NCBI RefSeq assembly: GCF_004798865.1
Contig: NW_025336347.1
Location: 18,998,289-19,062,288, forward strand
Source of the DNA: Varanus komodoensis
Taxonomy: Eukaryota > Chordata > Lepidosauria > Squamata > Varanidae
DNA length: 64,000 nucleotides
Direction of reading: 5' to 3'
The notes under the pieces were generated by a model that worked only from the letters and a program-made list of their open reading frames with translations, ran no database searches and was not told the DNA's origin. Position 1 is the stretch's first letter. Each line of letters opens with the position of its first letter. Made by a program: the position numbers and the translations under genes. Of this stretch, positions 10,795 to 22,000 are shown one piece after another.

Positions 10795-12718
10795 CTGGAA
10801 AAGAGAGGAAAAGCAGGTGGTCCTACTGAGGAAGCAAAGGAGGTCCATGAACAAACGTGCTCATTATAGTATGAGCTCGTCCAAACTTTAAGACTGGCAC
10901 TAAGGTCCTACTCTCTGATTCTTCAGTAAGAGCTATGAACTGGTGAGTACCAAGGACACAATACCCCAGCAGTAACCCCACATCTTTAGAATGCCTTCCC
11001 TAGTAGGAACACATGGACTTGTCTTTAGACTGGCCCCTAGAGAGATTTTAGACTTATTTATTCTAGTTTGCATTTGGTTGATTTTAACAATGTTAATTTT
11101 AGTTTTTATTTTAAATTTAGTTAAATCTAATTTTAATCTGCTGCCATGGCTATCTTTACTATATTTTTCTTTTTAACCATTTGAGCATTCAGTATTCTTT
11201 TTAACATTGTTTGAATGATTTAGATATTGAACAATGTTTCTAGGGCTGGAATATGTATTCTGTAGTTTGATAGAAGTGTGATGCATTTTGTGGAGGCTTT
11301 TAAACCCCAAAATTGAGTTACAGAAATATTAGAAACCTTTGCTAATCAAAAGCCTGTCTTGTACAAGATCCTGGCTCCCACCATGGCCAGTCAGGTATCC
11401 ACAGGAAGCCCACAAGCAGGATATGAGGACAACAGCAATTCTCTTAACCTTGCTCCTCAGTGACTGGAATTCCAAGGCATTCTCCCTCTGTATATTGCTA
11501 GCATGACTAGTAGCAATTGAAAGCCACTATCAGGAGAACAAGCACTTTGATATATTATATCAAGCTTTAAAATAAATGCAGAGAAATAAAGTCCTACCCG
11601 TTCTGATGGTAGCCCAAAGTCAACACATGTTCAAACTTACATGACTTGTCCTTGAGCCCATCTGCTGGAGGACCCAGGCACATTTGATGCAGGCTCCACT
11701 CCCAGGTCCGAGGCCTGGGGATCGTGGCTGCAGCTGCCCCAGTCAGGCACCCAGACTTTGCTAAAGGTGCTAACCACCCTCACACCACACAGCCTTTATC
11801 TGAAGCTGATTATCACTTCACCTCTTGGCTTTTTCCTCATAAACAATGAAGTAGATCAGTTCCAGAATTCATCATTCAGTGATATCTTTCTTAAGACCAA
11901 TGAAATAGACACAATATTGTGGCCAGATCCTTCCATGGGACAAGGTGTTAAAAAGTAGGTAATGATGATCATTGCTGTTGAAATCAAGAAACCTGTGTGG
12001 TGGAGGTCTTAGCGTGGAATGAGAAAAGACGGAAGCCTCAGACAAACATGGGAAACATATGGCCCACCAAATATTTTTGCCTACAACTCCCATCATCCCT
12101 CACCAATGGCTATGTTGGTAAGAATGGCAGGTCGACTCATTAGCAGAAAGCACAAGTTGCAGAGGCTTTGAGATATGCTGGACTACTATTTTCAGCATCC
12201 TCCAGCCAGCAACCAGGTTGGGGAAGGCTAGGATACACGATCCATCCCTTTGGGGTTCGCGGTACCAGCCTCAAGCAGGACAAGAGCCGCAGGCTGATGC
12301 GCACTGGGACGGGGAGCGCCTCGGAACGAAATGAGCAGAGTTTCTTCGAGAAAAGTCATTCATAAGGGGATGCGTGCACGTATCCATGGCCCGGTATGGG
12401 ATGCCGGCAGGAAATATTGCTCTATGCCTGTCTAAATCGGTGGCGCCAGAGAAGGCCAGGCCGGATCCACCCTTCCCCATTGCTCGCCTGCGGGCGTGGT
12501 GAGAGAGATCAATTTCGCCGCTGCTGCAGGCGATGCACCCTTTGGCGGGCAGGAAACGGAGAGTGCAGCGGCGCGGAAGAAGCCGAGCCCCTCTGGTGCT
12601 GGTGGGGGTGCGGCCGCCGCCGCCGCCGCCCCGGCCCAGAAGGCCCAGTCAGTCCAGCCGCTGCCCCAGGTCCTGTTGCCCCGATCGCCCTTCCCCGGGG
12701 CGGGCGCTCAGCACCTAC
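10795..12718 (-). other. CRELD1 5' UTR intron
   Basis: Inferred intron between the CpG-island exon and the first coding exon. It holds AT-rich DNA, a CR1-like fragment (11350-11475) and half of a palindromic repeat near 12050-12110 (ACAACTCCCATCATCCCTCA). No other gene seen. Confidence 0.6.
11350..11475 (-). repeat. CR1-like LINE 3' fragment
   Basis: The plus strand reads CCACCATGGCCAGTCAGGTA, then CACAGGAAGCCCACAAGCAGG and ATATGAGGACAACAGC. It is the same family as copies at 30030 and 43080. Confidence 0.45.
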
Positions 12719-13250
12719 CTTCCTTCTCCCTCCCGCTCGTGGCTTGGGGAGCCCGCACGGGCCAGCAGGGCACAGGCCGCCGAGAGGAGCAGCGCGCCCA
12801 GATTTGCGCACAGGGCGATTGCTGCGGCGGCTGCTGCAGAACCCCCCCCCCCCCTTTCTCCCCAATAGCCCGCAGTCAGGTGGCCGGGCCCGCCTCTCCG
12901 CCAATGAGACGGAGCCATGTGCAATGACATCAGCCCCATCGCCGCCGAAGTGCCAATCGGCGGGCTCCGTCCGGTGCCCCGCTGAGCCGCACCTGTTCGG
13001 GCGCTTAGCGGGGCCGCTCGGCGAGAGGGAGCGGGCGGGCGCAAGGAGCGGGCTGCGCCGGCAGGTGGAGCGCTGCGCCGCTGCAGCAGCGTGGGGGCTC
13101 CGGCGCCGCTGCAGCAGGCGAGCCTGGCCGTGTGTCCGCGACCGGCTTTAGGCGTCGTTCGGCGACCAGAGGAGCCCCCCATGCCCCTCACCCCGGGACG
13201 GGGGCCGCCGCTTTTATCAGATGCGCTGTAAACAGGCTTTGTGAGAAGAG
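12500..13250. promoter_or_regulatory. CpG-island promoter of CRELD1
   Basis: This is the only long GC-rich, CpG-dense block in the window, next to the 5' end of CRELD1. Three plus-strand CCAAT boxes lie at 12862, 12901 and 12953, a CRE-like TGACATCA at about 12924, and no TATA box is obvious. The CCAAT at 12901 is followed nine bases later by CCATG, one base off the ER-stress element CCAAT-N9-CCACG. Long open frames on both strands here are a by-product of GC content. Whether it also drives a plus-strand transcript cannot be told. Confidence 0.75.
12719..12780 (-). other. CRELD1: Probable CRELD1 5' UTR exon
   Basis: On the minus strand a strong donor (GAAGGTAGGT, exon edge 12719) follows GC-rich sequence inside the CpG island. 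The first coding exon begins at an acceptor with only 19 nt of leader, so an upstream non-coding exon is required. The transcription start, and hence the right edge given here, is a guess. Confidence 0.45.
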
Positions 13251-15355
13251 AAATCGTTTCGTAAAATATTGGCGCCCTGAGTCCAAAGGAGAGCTTCGGA
13301 GAAATCTTACAAGCATTTCCTCCTTTTTCATCTCTTTAATGCCCCCACCCGTGAAGAGCCAAGGCAGCTGTGTCAACCCAAGAAAAATGCTCAAATCCCG
13401 CTTATCATAATACTCTAATTAGTCCTATTCAGCAGCCACAGAATACTGCACTAGATTGCCTATATTTTGTGACGTTTAAAAAGTTGGCTTATTAAGGAGT
13501 ATTCTATTATGGGTGTTAGCTTTTCTAACTACTATAATATCTATACATGGTAAAACGAATCTGCAGTGTTGAAATATTGCCAAATCATGCAGCTGTTCAG
13601 ATAAATGTCTCTTCTAATGTATCAAGTGTGTGTGTTTGTATATGTATACTTAATATACACACACTGTGTTTTATTTAAGGAAATTGGAATCCATTGCAAT
13701 ACTAAGCAACACTTCAGAATTAATGAGGGAATCAGAATGAATTGCTTGAGGAAGTTGTGGGGAAAACTTGTGAACTTTTTGAAGAGTAAATGACAGTCTC
13801 TCAGGGCTTCACCTACCCTAGAGAATCTTGCCATTGCAAGAGGCTTTACTGGTCTTCGAGGGCCCCTCTGACCCAAGGCCAGGCCAAGGTGCCTTGCCAA
13901 GAACCAGGTTGAAAGGAAATAAAAATACTTCACAACTGTTACGCTGAAAGGGTGTCATTTTCTTTTTTAAAAACATGGCTGCAGAAAGAACAAGCATTCT
14001 GCTGAAGACACATAATCCTTCCAAAGCAGGTACAGAAATTCCAGCCTGCAGGAGTAATTGGCCTGTGGAGGCTTGAGTCCTGATGTCCTCTCCCCTTCAA
14101 GTCCTCCCTCCTCCATACATCACACTGCTGTAGGTTTCCACTAGTTAGGCCATCCAGGCAGGATATTTTTTTTTCCTTATGGCACTACTGGTACATTTTA
14201 CTGTTAATAGGCTTAGTAATTCTGCACGCTAGCCCTTGTATAGACCCAAATGGCTAAGATGTCATCTGTGTAAAGCTACCATATGCTTGTGGCTTTACAC
14301 CAGGGGTCTCAAACTCGCAGCCCATGGGCCAATTGCCGGGATGGACGGGGCACGGAGGAGGGGCCCTGCGGCCTTCAAAGCGCCGGCGGCGCCCTGGCCG
14401 GCCTCTGGATGAGCGGCCCACCACCACCGCAGTGGTGGAATACTTGATGTGGCCCAGCCTCACCCAGACTCTACTTCTAGCGGCCCCCAGGTAAGTTGAG
14501 TTTGAGACCCCTGCTTTACACAGATTGTACGTGGAAGTTCTGTTGATAGTGTTCTTTTTAAAGTTGCTGCATAAATAACATAGTTCTTGTAGCCTATCTT
14601 TCTTACACGTTTTAATTTAAGACTGATGGTATCCATAGTGGATCCAGAGCTGCCTCATTGCTTTGCTCTCTCCCTCTCTCCTGGGAGACGTGACTCTGTG
14701 GGCCATAACTATTACCTTCGGTGCTTCAGAATACACCTTTGCACCACTAGTTGGGAGCCTAGCGGAGCCCATAGAATTGGCTGCTCTCCTGAGAACTGGC
14801 ATGCTCCTGCTTCCAAGCTCTTCCAGAGGGAGAAGCATCCATTCGTTGTAAACAAATCAGATGAAGATGGAAGCAGCAGAGCAGGTACTGCACCTTGCCA
14901 CAGAATATTAGAGGTGGCTCAATTGCCAAAAGCCTGGTCGCAGGATTAAACCACATGACATATTCAATCAGGAGCAGGAGCAGCCAAGCACAGGTTGGGG
15001 AGATTTGCATATGTGCCTACAATTGTCCTCCTAAGCGTAACAAATACTGGTGGCTGTCGCTCAGTCATTTGACGGGAGGATCCTCCCAGAGCTCCACGTG
15101 AGCATGAGCCAACACACCTATGTTACTGTTCATCCACCATATAATCCCCCTTTGTCACTGGGTTCAAATGAATCCCTGCACTTAGCACTGCAGCTATGCC
15201 AGAACATCCCAGTTCCAAATCTGGGACCGGGCCATGCTGCTTTCTGAGACGCTTTGCCCAAAAGGCCAGTGCAGAAGTCTTCATATCAGGCACTTGGCCA
15301 AACATTTGCAAATCACAGGGGGAAAGCACAGCCTGCTTCTTACATGCTCCACCTC
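13251..15355. other. Intergenic region between CRELD1 and IL17RC
   Basis: AT-rich spacer between the CRELD1 promoter and the 3' end of IL17RC. It contains a TG-rich run near 13625-13660 and the hAT MITE at 14301-14513. The part next to 15356 would hold the IL17RC 3' UTR; I saw no clear AATAAA on the minus strand. Confidence 0.6.
14301..14513. mobile_element. hAT-type MITE with perfect target duplication
   Basis: A 213-bp element has terminal inverted repeats CAGGGGTCTCAAACTC and GAGTTTGAGACCCCTG, flanked on both sides by the identical 8-bp sequence CTTTACAC (14293-14300 and 14514-14521). An 8-bp target duplication and CAGGGG termini are marks of hAT transposons. The inside is GC-rich and has no transposase, so it is non-autonomous. 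Exact flanks suggest fairly recent insertion. Confidence 0.9.
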
Positions 15356-16029
15356 TCAAGTGTTTGCACAAGGAAGGCTGCTGGTCTCCTGTAGCTGCTC
15401 ATCCCCAAGCTGGGGAGGCAGCAGTGGTAGGTTCTGCGTGGGTGGCCTTTCTGGCTGGCATCCCTGCACCGCACGCTCCAAAGTCTTGATGATCCACACG
15501 GCGTGTCTCCTCAGGCTGCTTCTCTGCTCCTGCCCCACGTGGGGCCCAGCCAGGGCTAACAGGAAGTTGAAAAGTTGTGATGGTAGAGGATAGACTGGCA
15601 CCGTACGAAAGAGCGCTGGGATCTCATCAGCAGAAAGGAGTTCCTCAAAGCAGATGACTGTATACTTGCCACTGGCTTTACCAGCCAGGAAGTCTGGCAG
15701 GGCGCAGTTGAGAGAGGCCAGGAAAGTGCTGTCAGGCTTGATGGGGCAGAGCACGTCTGTCTGCTCCCAGCCCAGCCATTCTGCACAACCAGCGACGGCA
15801 CCACGGGAAAAAAGCAGCACAATGGCTCCACCGTCCTGCAGCACCTCACGGCGCTGGGCGTGGAGCCATTGCATGGGTCCCAGTGATCCCAGCTCCCCAC
15901 GGCTCCACAGCTCCAGCGAGACGGAGAACTGAAGCTTAGCCAGTGCTCCTGCCAGGATGCCCACCAGATGCTCGAAGTCCACGTGGTCTGGAGAGTAGAG
16001 AATAAGAACACGCCGGCCCTGAACGATTC
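15356..16029 (-). CDS. IL17RC: IL17RC last coding exon, SEFIR domain
   Basis: The 674-bp exon follows the acceptor TTTCTCTCTTTCTGCAG and ends at TGA 15356-15358. SEFIR marks: [20 protein letters not shown] (box 1), [20 protein letters not shown] then HAQRREVL (box 2), [20 protein letters not shown], and [20 protein letters not shown]. The tail of about 60 residues after SEFIR is poorly conserved. Enters in phase 1. Confidence 0.97.
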
Positions 16030-19000
16030 CTGCAGAAAGAGAGAAAGAGAGTGTTTGCTTTGGATTGGATGCTCCCAAGATATTATGGGCCTCTCCATCC
16101 TGGAACATTCTTGCTCCACCCAAGTACCTTCCTGATAGTTCCACTTGGAGGCCTTATCTTCATCCCAGGCTCAATCTGTCCAAGGCCAAACAACCAGTCT
16201 TACTCCCACCATGTACCATACTGAACAGGCACAAAAGCTTGGCTCTCTCTCAGATTCCTTTCTCTCTCTATTTTGCATCTTGTCCCTCTAAGTAAAATGA
16301 ATCAAGACCAGAAACATCAGCACCATTCAGTAAACAGTACAAGAGCAGTTTAGTCCTCCTGGACACTCTTCTGTTGGCCAAAAAGTTACTACTGAGCAGC
16401 AGGGGAATTACAGAGGGAGAGCTTCACTGCCTAGAAACAGCTGAATCAGAACTAAATTGATGCTTGACTCTATTCATGTGGAACTGAACAGAGACAAAAT
16501 CTTTTGCTTCCTTATAAGTGATAATATATAATTATAATTGTGAAGAATTACTATGCTTATTTTACATTTAAGTAATAATTGAAATGTCACAGACAGTAAT
16601 TTTGGCATTTCATTGCCCCTTAACTCCCCTTTTTTCATTTTTTCCCTCATGTGTCTGATGAAATAGACTATAGTCCGTGAAAGTTTATGCCATAATAAAT
16701 GCATTAGTCTGCAAGGTGCTAGAAGGCTTGTTATTTTTACCTCTGGAGTGGTAATCCTCTTTCAAGATCCTCAACCAGCCTGTGGAGAGAGGGAATATTA
16801 GTGGGCTCTTCAGCCATAGAAAAGGCAACAACTACAGCAAAAAAAAAAAAAAGAAGAAGAAGGCTTGGACAGCAACTCAGCCTCGGGGAGATCAACAAAA
16901 GAGGTCCTGCCTACACAAGGAACCCTGTGAGGTGGACATGTAGTGATTGTAAAGTGCTGAGTTGAGAGAATGAACTACGTGACTTCTGTCTATAGGCAGA
17001 AGATACTACTTCTGAATGCTTTTCCATATTAAACATGTCGACAAGTAGAAAATTTGGAAGGCAGGCAGCAGGCTTGGCTGGAATATTTCTCTCTGATATT
17101 TTAGGTTTTATTTTGATATTCAGTTAAGGGTTTGGTTTGGTTCTTTCAACAGAACATGTGCAGGTAATCGGCCTCAGACCTTTTCAGCAGTACCCCAGAT
17201 CTTCAGAATGATCCCAATCGCCATAAGCTGCCTTAATACAGAATAAGCGTTCTTCCTGCTCAACTCAGTAGCACTGCAATTACTAGAGACTGTAAAATTA
17301 GCAGAGCAATGTGGGTGTAGTGTGAAGGTGCAAGCTGTCGGATCCGAGTTACTCTCGTGGGCAGAACCAGAACAACCATCTCCATATTCACGGGGACATT
17401 GCCGGGCCCTGCTGGAGCTCTCCACCTCTCAGGTTCAACTGGAGTAAGTCTGAGTGCAAAGATACAAGCAGCTTAATGAGCATTTTTAGGAAATGGGAGT
17501 CTAACTGCCTGAGCAGCTCCCACAGGAAATTGAATCCAGTTACCTAACAAGGCATGCCCCACACAGTGGTTAGCAACCAAAATACACCTCTGTTCTGTTC
17601 AGGCTGTACTTGCAACCTGGAGCCTGTGCATCAGCTTTCCCCAGCCTGCAGTGCCCTCCACATGCTGAGTTTGATGGGTGCTGCAAAGGACGGCATATAT
17701 ATGTTTTAATTAAATTAAATAATTAAATTAAATTAAATTAAATTGCATTACATTACATTACATTACATTACATTAAAACACATCTGAAGGGCTCTAGGTT
17801 GGGCAAGGTTGCTCAGGCTACCTAGAGAGGGTGGAGCAGCATAACAGCAGGTCTTAGGAGGGTGCTATCCCCAGAGTTCACCACAAGGCCTTTGACTGCC
17901 AGAGAAATGTGCAGGGGGAGCCCACCTGGAGGAGGGTGCAATGGAGAAAAGGCACAAATCGTAGCATCTGAGGTGACACAGGAAAGAGCGAGGTGGAGAT
18001 GCTGGTCAGATCAGGTGAGAACAGAGCAGGGCCAAGGGTGGGACCACGTAGGGAGAGGGAGGGTGCCTTGTACCTTTCAGAGCTTCCTTCCTGAGCACCA
18101 GTGCCAGCAGGATACAGCAGGTGCCTAGGACGGTGACCATCCAGGCCAGGGCCCAGTGTGTTCGGGAGTCTGTGCACAAACATGGGGCAGGGAGAGGATA
18201 ATGGTAATCAGCAGGTAACAATGTTCCCCAGTTCTATGATACATGACCAGCTCATCCCACACAGTGGTGGGTGGTTTTCCCCACAATCTAAGGCTGAAGG
18301 ACACCATCTTGAGCAAGCTGACCTGTCCTTCTCTGGAAGTCCTTCATACAACTGTACCCAGAAAAAGGACTGTGCGTACCTCCTGCCAACCCTGAAGGAA
18401 TCAGTAACCCCCACTCGATGTACATAGTTTCTGTTGAGGTGCTCTGGAGCGTGGCCAAAGATCCTGCCCAACATCTATGTTCCCAAAGCCAGGCAAGAGA
18501 TCCCGTTCTTCCCTATGCTCAGCCTTGGCACGATCCAAGGTCACCTCCCTGTGGAGACTTTCCCATCATGCCAGTCCCTGCCAAGACAGAGGCACACTCA
18601 CACTTCTCCAGTGAGCAGGCCCAGAGCACGGTGGCTTCGCTGCCTTCTGTGTGCCACAACTGCAGAGAAAGAGAGAGGAGGGAAGGGTTGTGATTTGCTC
18701 TGCTTGGTTGCAGGGGATCACACAGGTGGGAAGGAACTGTCCTTGGCAACGTGCTATCTTAAAAAGCATCGGCAGCAGATGTTAGTGAAGCCTAACCACC
18801 TCCGAAGAGTGCCGGCCGATGGGCCAGGTGGAAGACGCCTCTAGCCCAGCATTCTGCTTACACAGTGATGAACTGAAAGCCTCTGAGAAGCCCCCAAGCA
18901 GGACACGCGTGCAAGAGCACCCGCATTCTGGTATTCCCCAGCAAGCAGGACACAGAGGCGTATGCTCTGATCGCATCCAGCCATCATGACTAGCAGCCAT

Positions 19001-22000
19001 GGAGAGCCTTCCCCATGATATTGTCCAATCACCATTCAAAGCCATCTAGATCAGCGGCTATTGCTACATCTTGTTGCTGCAATCTTCACAGTTTCACTAC
19101 GGCATGGATTGTGTGAAGAAGGACAAGCATTTATCTGGGATCTCCTACCTTCAGCTTCTCCTTCATGGATCACTGCCTTGCCGTGGCGAAGGGGCTTGCG
19201 TAGCTCAATGAAGCTATGAGCTATACCCTGCAGGGCCACCCAAGATGGACAGGTCATAGCAGAGAGCTCTGACAAAACGCGATCCACTGGAGAAGGAAAT
19301 GGCAACCCACTCCAGTATCTTTGCCATGAAAACCCCATGGACAGTACCAAAAGGCAAACAGATATGATGCCAGAAGATGAGCCCCTCAGGTCGGAAGGTG
19401 TCCAATATGCTACTGGGGAAGAGCGGAGGGCTAGTACTAGTAGCGCCAGAAAGAATGAAGCAACTGGGTCAAAGCTGAAAGGACACTCAGTTGCAGATGT
19501 ATCTGGTGGTGAAAGGAGAGTCCAATGCTGCAAAGATCTATACTCCATAGGAACCTGGAATGTAAGATCCATGAATCAAGGCAAGCTGGATGTGGTCAAA
19601 CAAGAGATGACAAGACTGAACATCGACATCTTAGGAAACAGTGAACTAAAATGGACAGGAATGGGTGAATTTAATTCAGAGGACCATCAGGTATACTACT
19701 GCGGGCAAGAATCCCTCCGAAGAAATGGAGTAGCCTTCATAGTCAATAAAAGAATAGGAAAAGCAGTACTGGGATACAATCTCCAAAATGACAGAATGAT
19801 ACCAGTTTGAATCCAAGGCAAACCATTCAACATGACAATAGTCCAAGTCTATGCCCCAGCCACTGGTGCTGAAGAGGCTGAAGCTGACCGGTTCTATGAA
19901 GGCCTACAACACCTTCTAGAATTAACACCCAAAAATGATGTCCTTACCATCCTGGGGGATTGGAATGCTAAAGTAGGAAGCCAAAAGATAACCAGAATAA
20001 CAGGCAAGTTTGGCCATGGAGTACAAAATGAAGCAGGGCACAGGCTGGTAGAATTTTGTCAAGAGAATAGCAAACACTCATAGCAAACACTCTTTTCCAA
20101 CAACCCAAGAGACGACTCTACACATGGACATCACCAGACGGTCAACACAGAAATCAGATTGACTATGTGCTCTGCAGCCAAAGATGGAGAAGCTCTATAC
20201 AGTCAGTAAAAACTAGACCAGGAGCTGACTGTGGCTCAGATCATGAGCTTCTGGTTGCAAAATTTAGGCTTAAGTTGAAGAAAGTAGGGAAAAGCACTAG
20301 GCCACTCAGGTATGACCTAAATCATATCCCTGATGAATATACAGTAGAGGTGACAAATAGATTTAAGGAATTAGATCTGATAGACAGAGTGCCTGAAGAA
20401 CTAGGGACGGAGTTTCACAACATTGTACAAGAGGTAGCAACTAAAACCATCCCAAAGAAAAAGAAATGCAAGGAAGCAAAATGGCTGTCTGAGGGAGCTT
20501 TACAAATAGCTGAGGAAAGAAGGGAAGCAAAAGGCAAGGGAGAAAAGGAAAGATACACCCAATTGAATGCAGAATTCCAGAGAATAGCTAGAAGAGATAA
20601 GAATGCCTTCTTAAATGAACAGTGCAAAGAAATAGAAGAAAACAATAGAAAGGGAGGACCAGAGATCTCTTCAAGAAAATTGGAGATATGAAGGGAACGT
20701 TTCATGCAAAGATGGGCATGATAAAGGACCAAAATGGCAGGGACCTAACAGAGGCAGAAGAGATTAAGAAGAGGTGGCAAGATTACACAGAACTATACAA
20801 GAAAGAGCTTAATGTCCCTGATAACCACAATGGGGTGGTCACTGACCTCGAGCCAGACATCCTGGAATGTGAAGTCAAATGGGCCTTAGGAAGTCCAAGC
20901 AACAACAAAACTAGTGGAGGTGACAGTATTCCAGCTGAGCTATTCAAAATCCTAAAAGATAATGCAGTAAAAGTGCTACACTCAATATGCCAGCAAATTT
21001 GGAAAACTCAACAGTGGCCACAGGATTGGAAAAGGTCAGTTTGCATTCCGATACCAAAGAAGGGCAATGCCAAAGAGTGTTCAAGCTACCGCACCATTGC
21101 ACTAATTTCACATGCTAGCAAAGTTATGCTCAAAATCCTACAAGCTAGGCTCCAGCAGTATGTGGACCGAGAACTACAGGCAGGATTTCAAAGAGGGAGA
21201 GGAACTGGAGATCAAATTGCCAACATACGCTGGATCATGGAGAAAGCTAGGTTGTTCCAGAAAAACATCTACTTCTGCTTCATTGACTATGCTAAAGCCT
21301 TTGATTGCATGAATCACAACAAATTGTGGCAAGTTCTTAAAGAGATGGGAGTACCAGACCATCTTATTTGACTCTTGAGAAACCTATATGTGGGTCAAGA
21401 AGCAACAGTTAGAACTGGGCACTGAACCACTGATTGGTTCAAAATTGAGAAAAGAGTTCGGCAAGGCTGTATACTGTCGCCCTGCCTATTTAACTTATAT
21501 GCAGAGCACATCATGAGAAAGGCAGGGCTAGATGAATCACCAGTTGGAATTAAGATTGCTGGGAGAAATAGCAACAACCGCAGATATGCAGATGATACCA
21601 CTCTCATGGCAGAAAGTGAAGAGGAACTAAACAGCCTCTTGATGCGGGTGAAGGAGCAGAGCACAAAAGTTGGCTTGAAACTCAGCATTAAGAAAACTAA
21701 GATCATGGCATCCGGTCCTCTCACTTCCTGGCAAATAGATGGGGAAGAAATGGAGGCAGTGACAGATTTTATTTTCCTGGGCTCCAAGATCACCGCAGAC
21801 AGGGACTGCAGCCAAAAGACGCTTGCCCCTGGGGAGGAAAGCTATGGCAAATCTAGACAGCATACTAAAAAGCAGAGATATCACCCTGCCAACAAAAGTG
21901 CATATAGTCAAGGCTATGGTTTTCCCAGTTGCAATGTATGGCTGTGAAAGCTGGACCATAAGGAAGGCTGAGGGCCGAAGGATTGAGGCCTTTGAATTGT

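Noticed and set aside
10095-10829. Plus-strand open frame of about 244 codons
   Set aside because: Overlaps two well-supported CRELD1 exons on the other strand and has no splice-consistent or family-like content.
12396-13191. Long open frames on both strands (up to about 250 codons) in the CpG island
   Set aside because: GC-rich sequence has few stop codons; the proteins are low-complexity A/P/R/G, differ between strands and frames, and resemble nothing. Treated as promoter.
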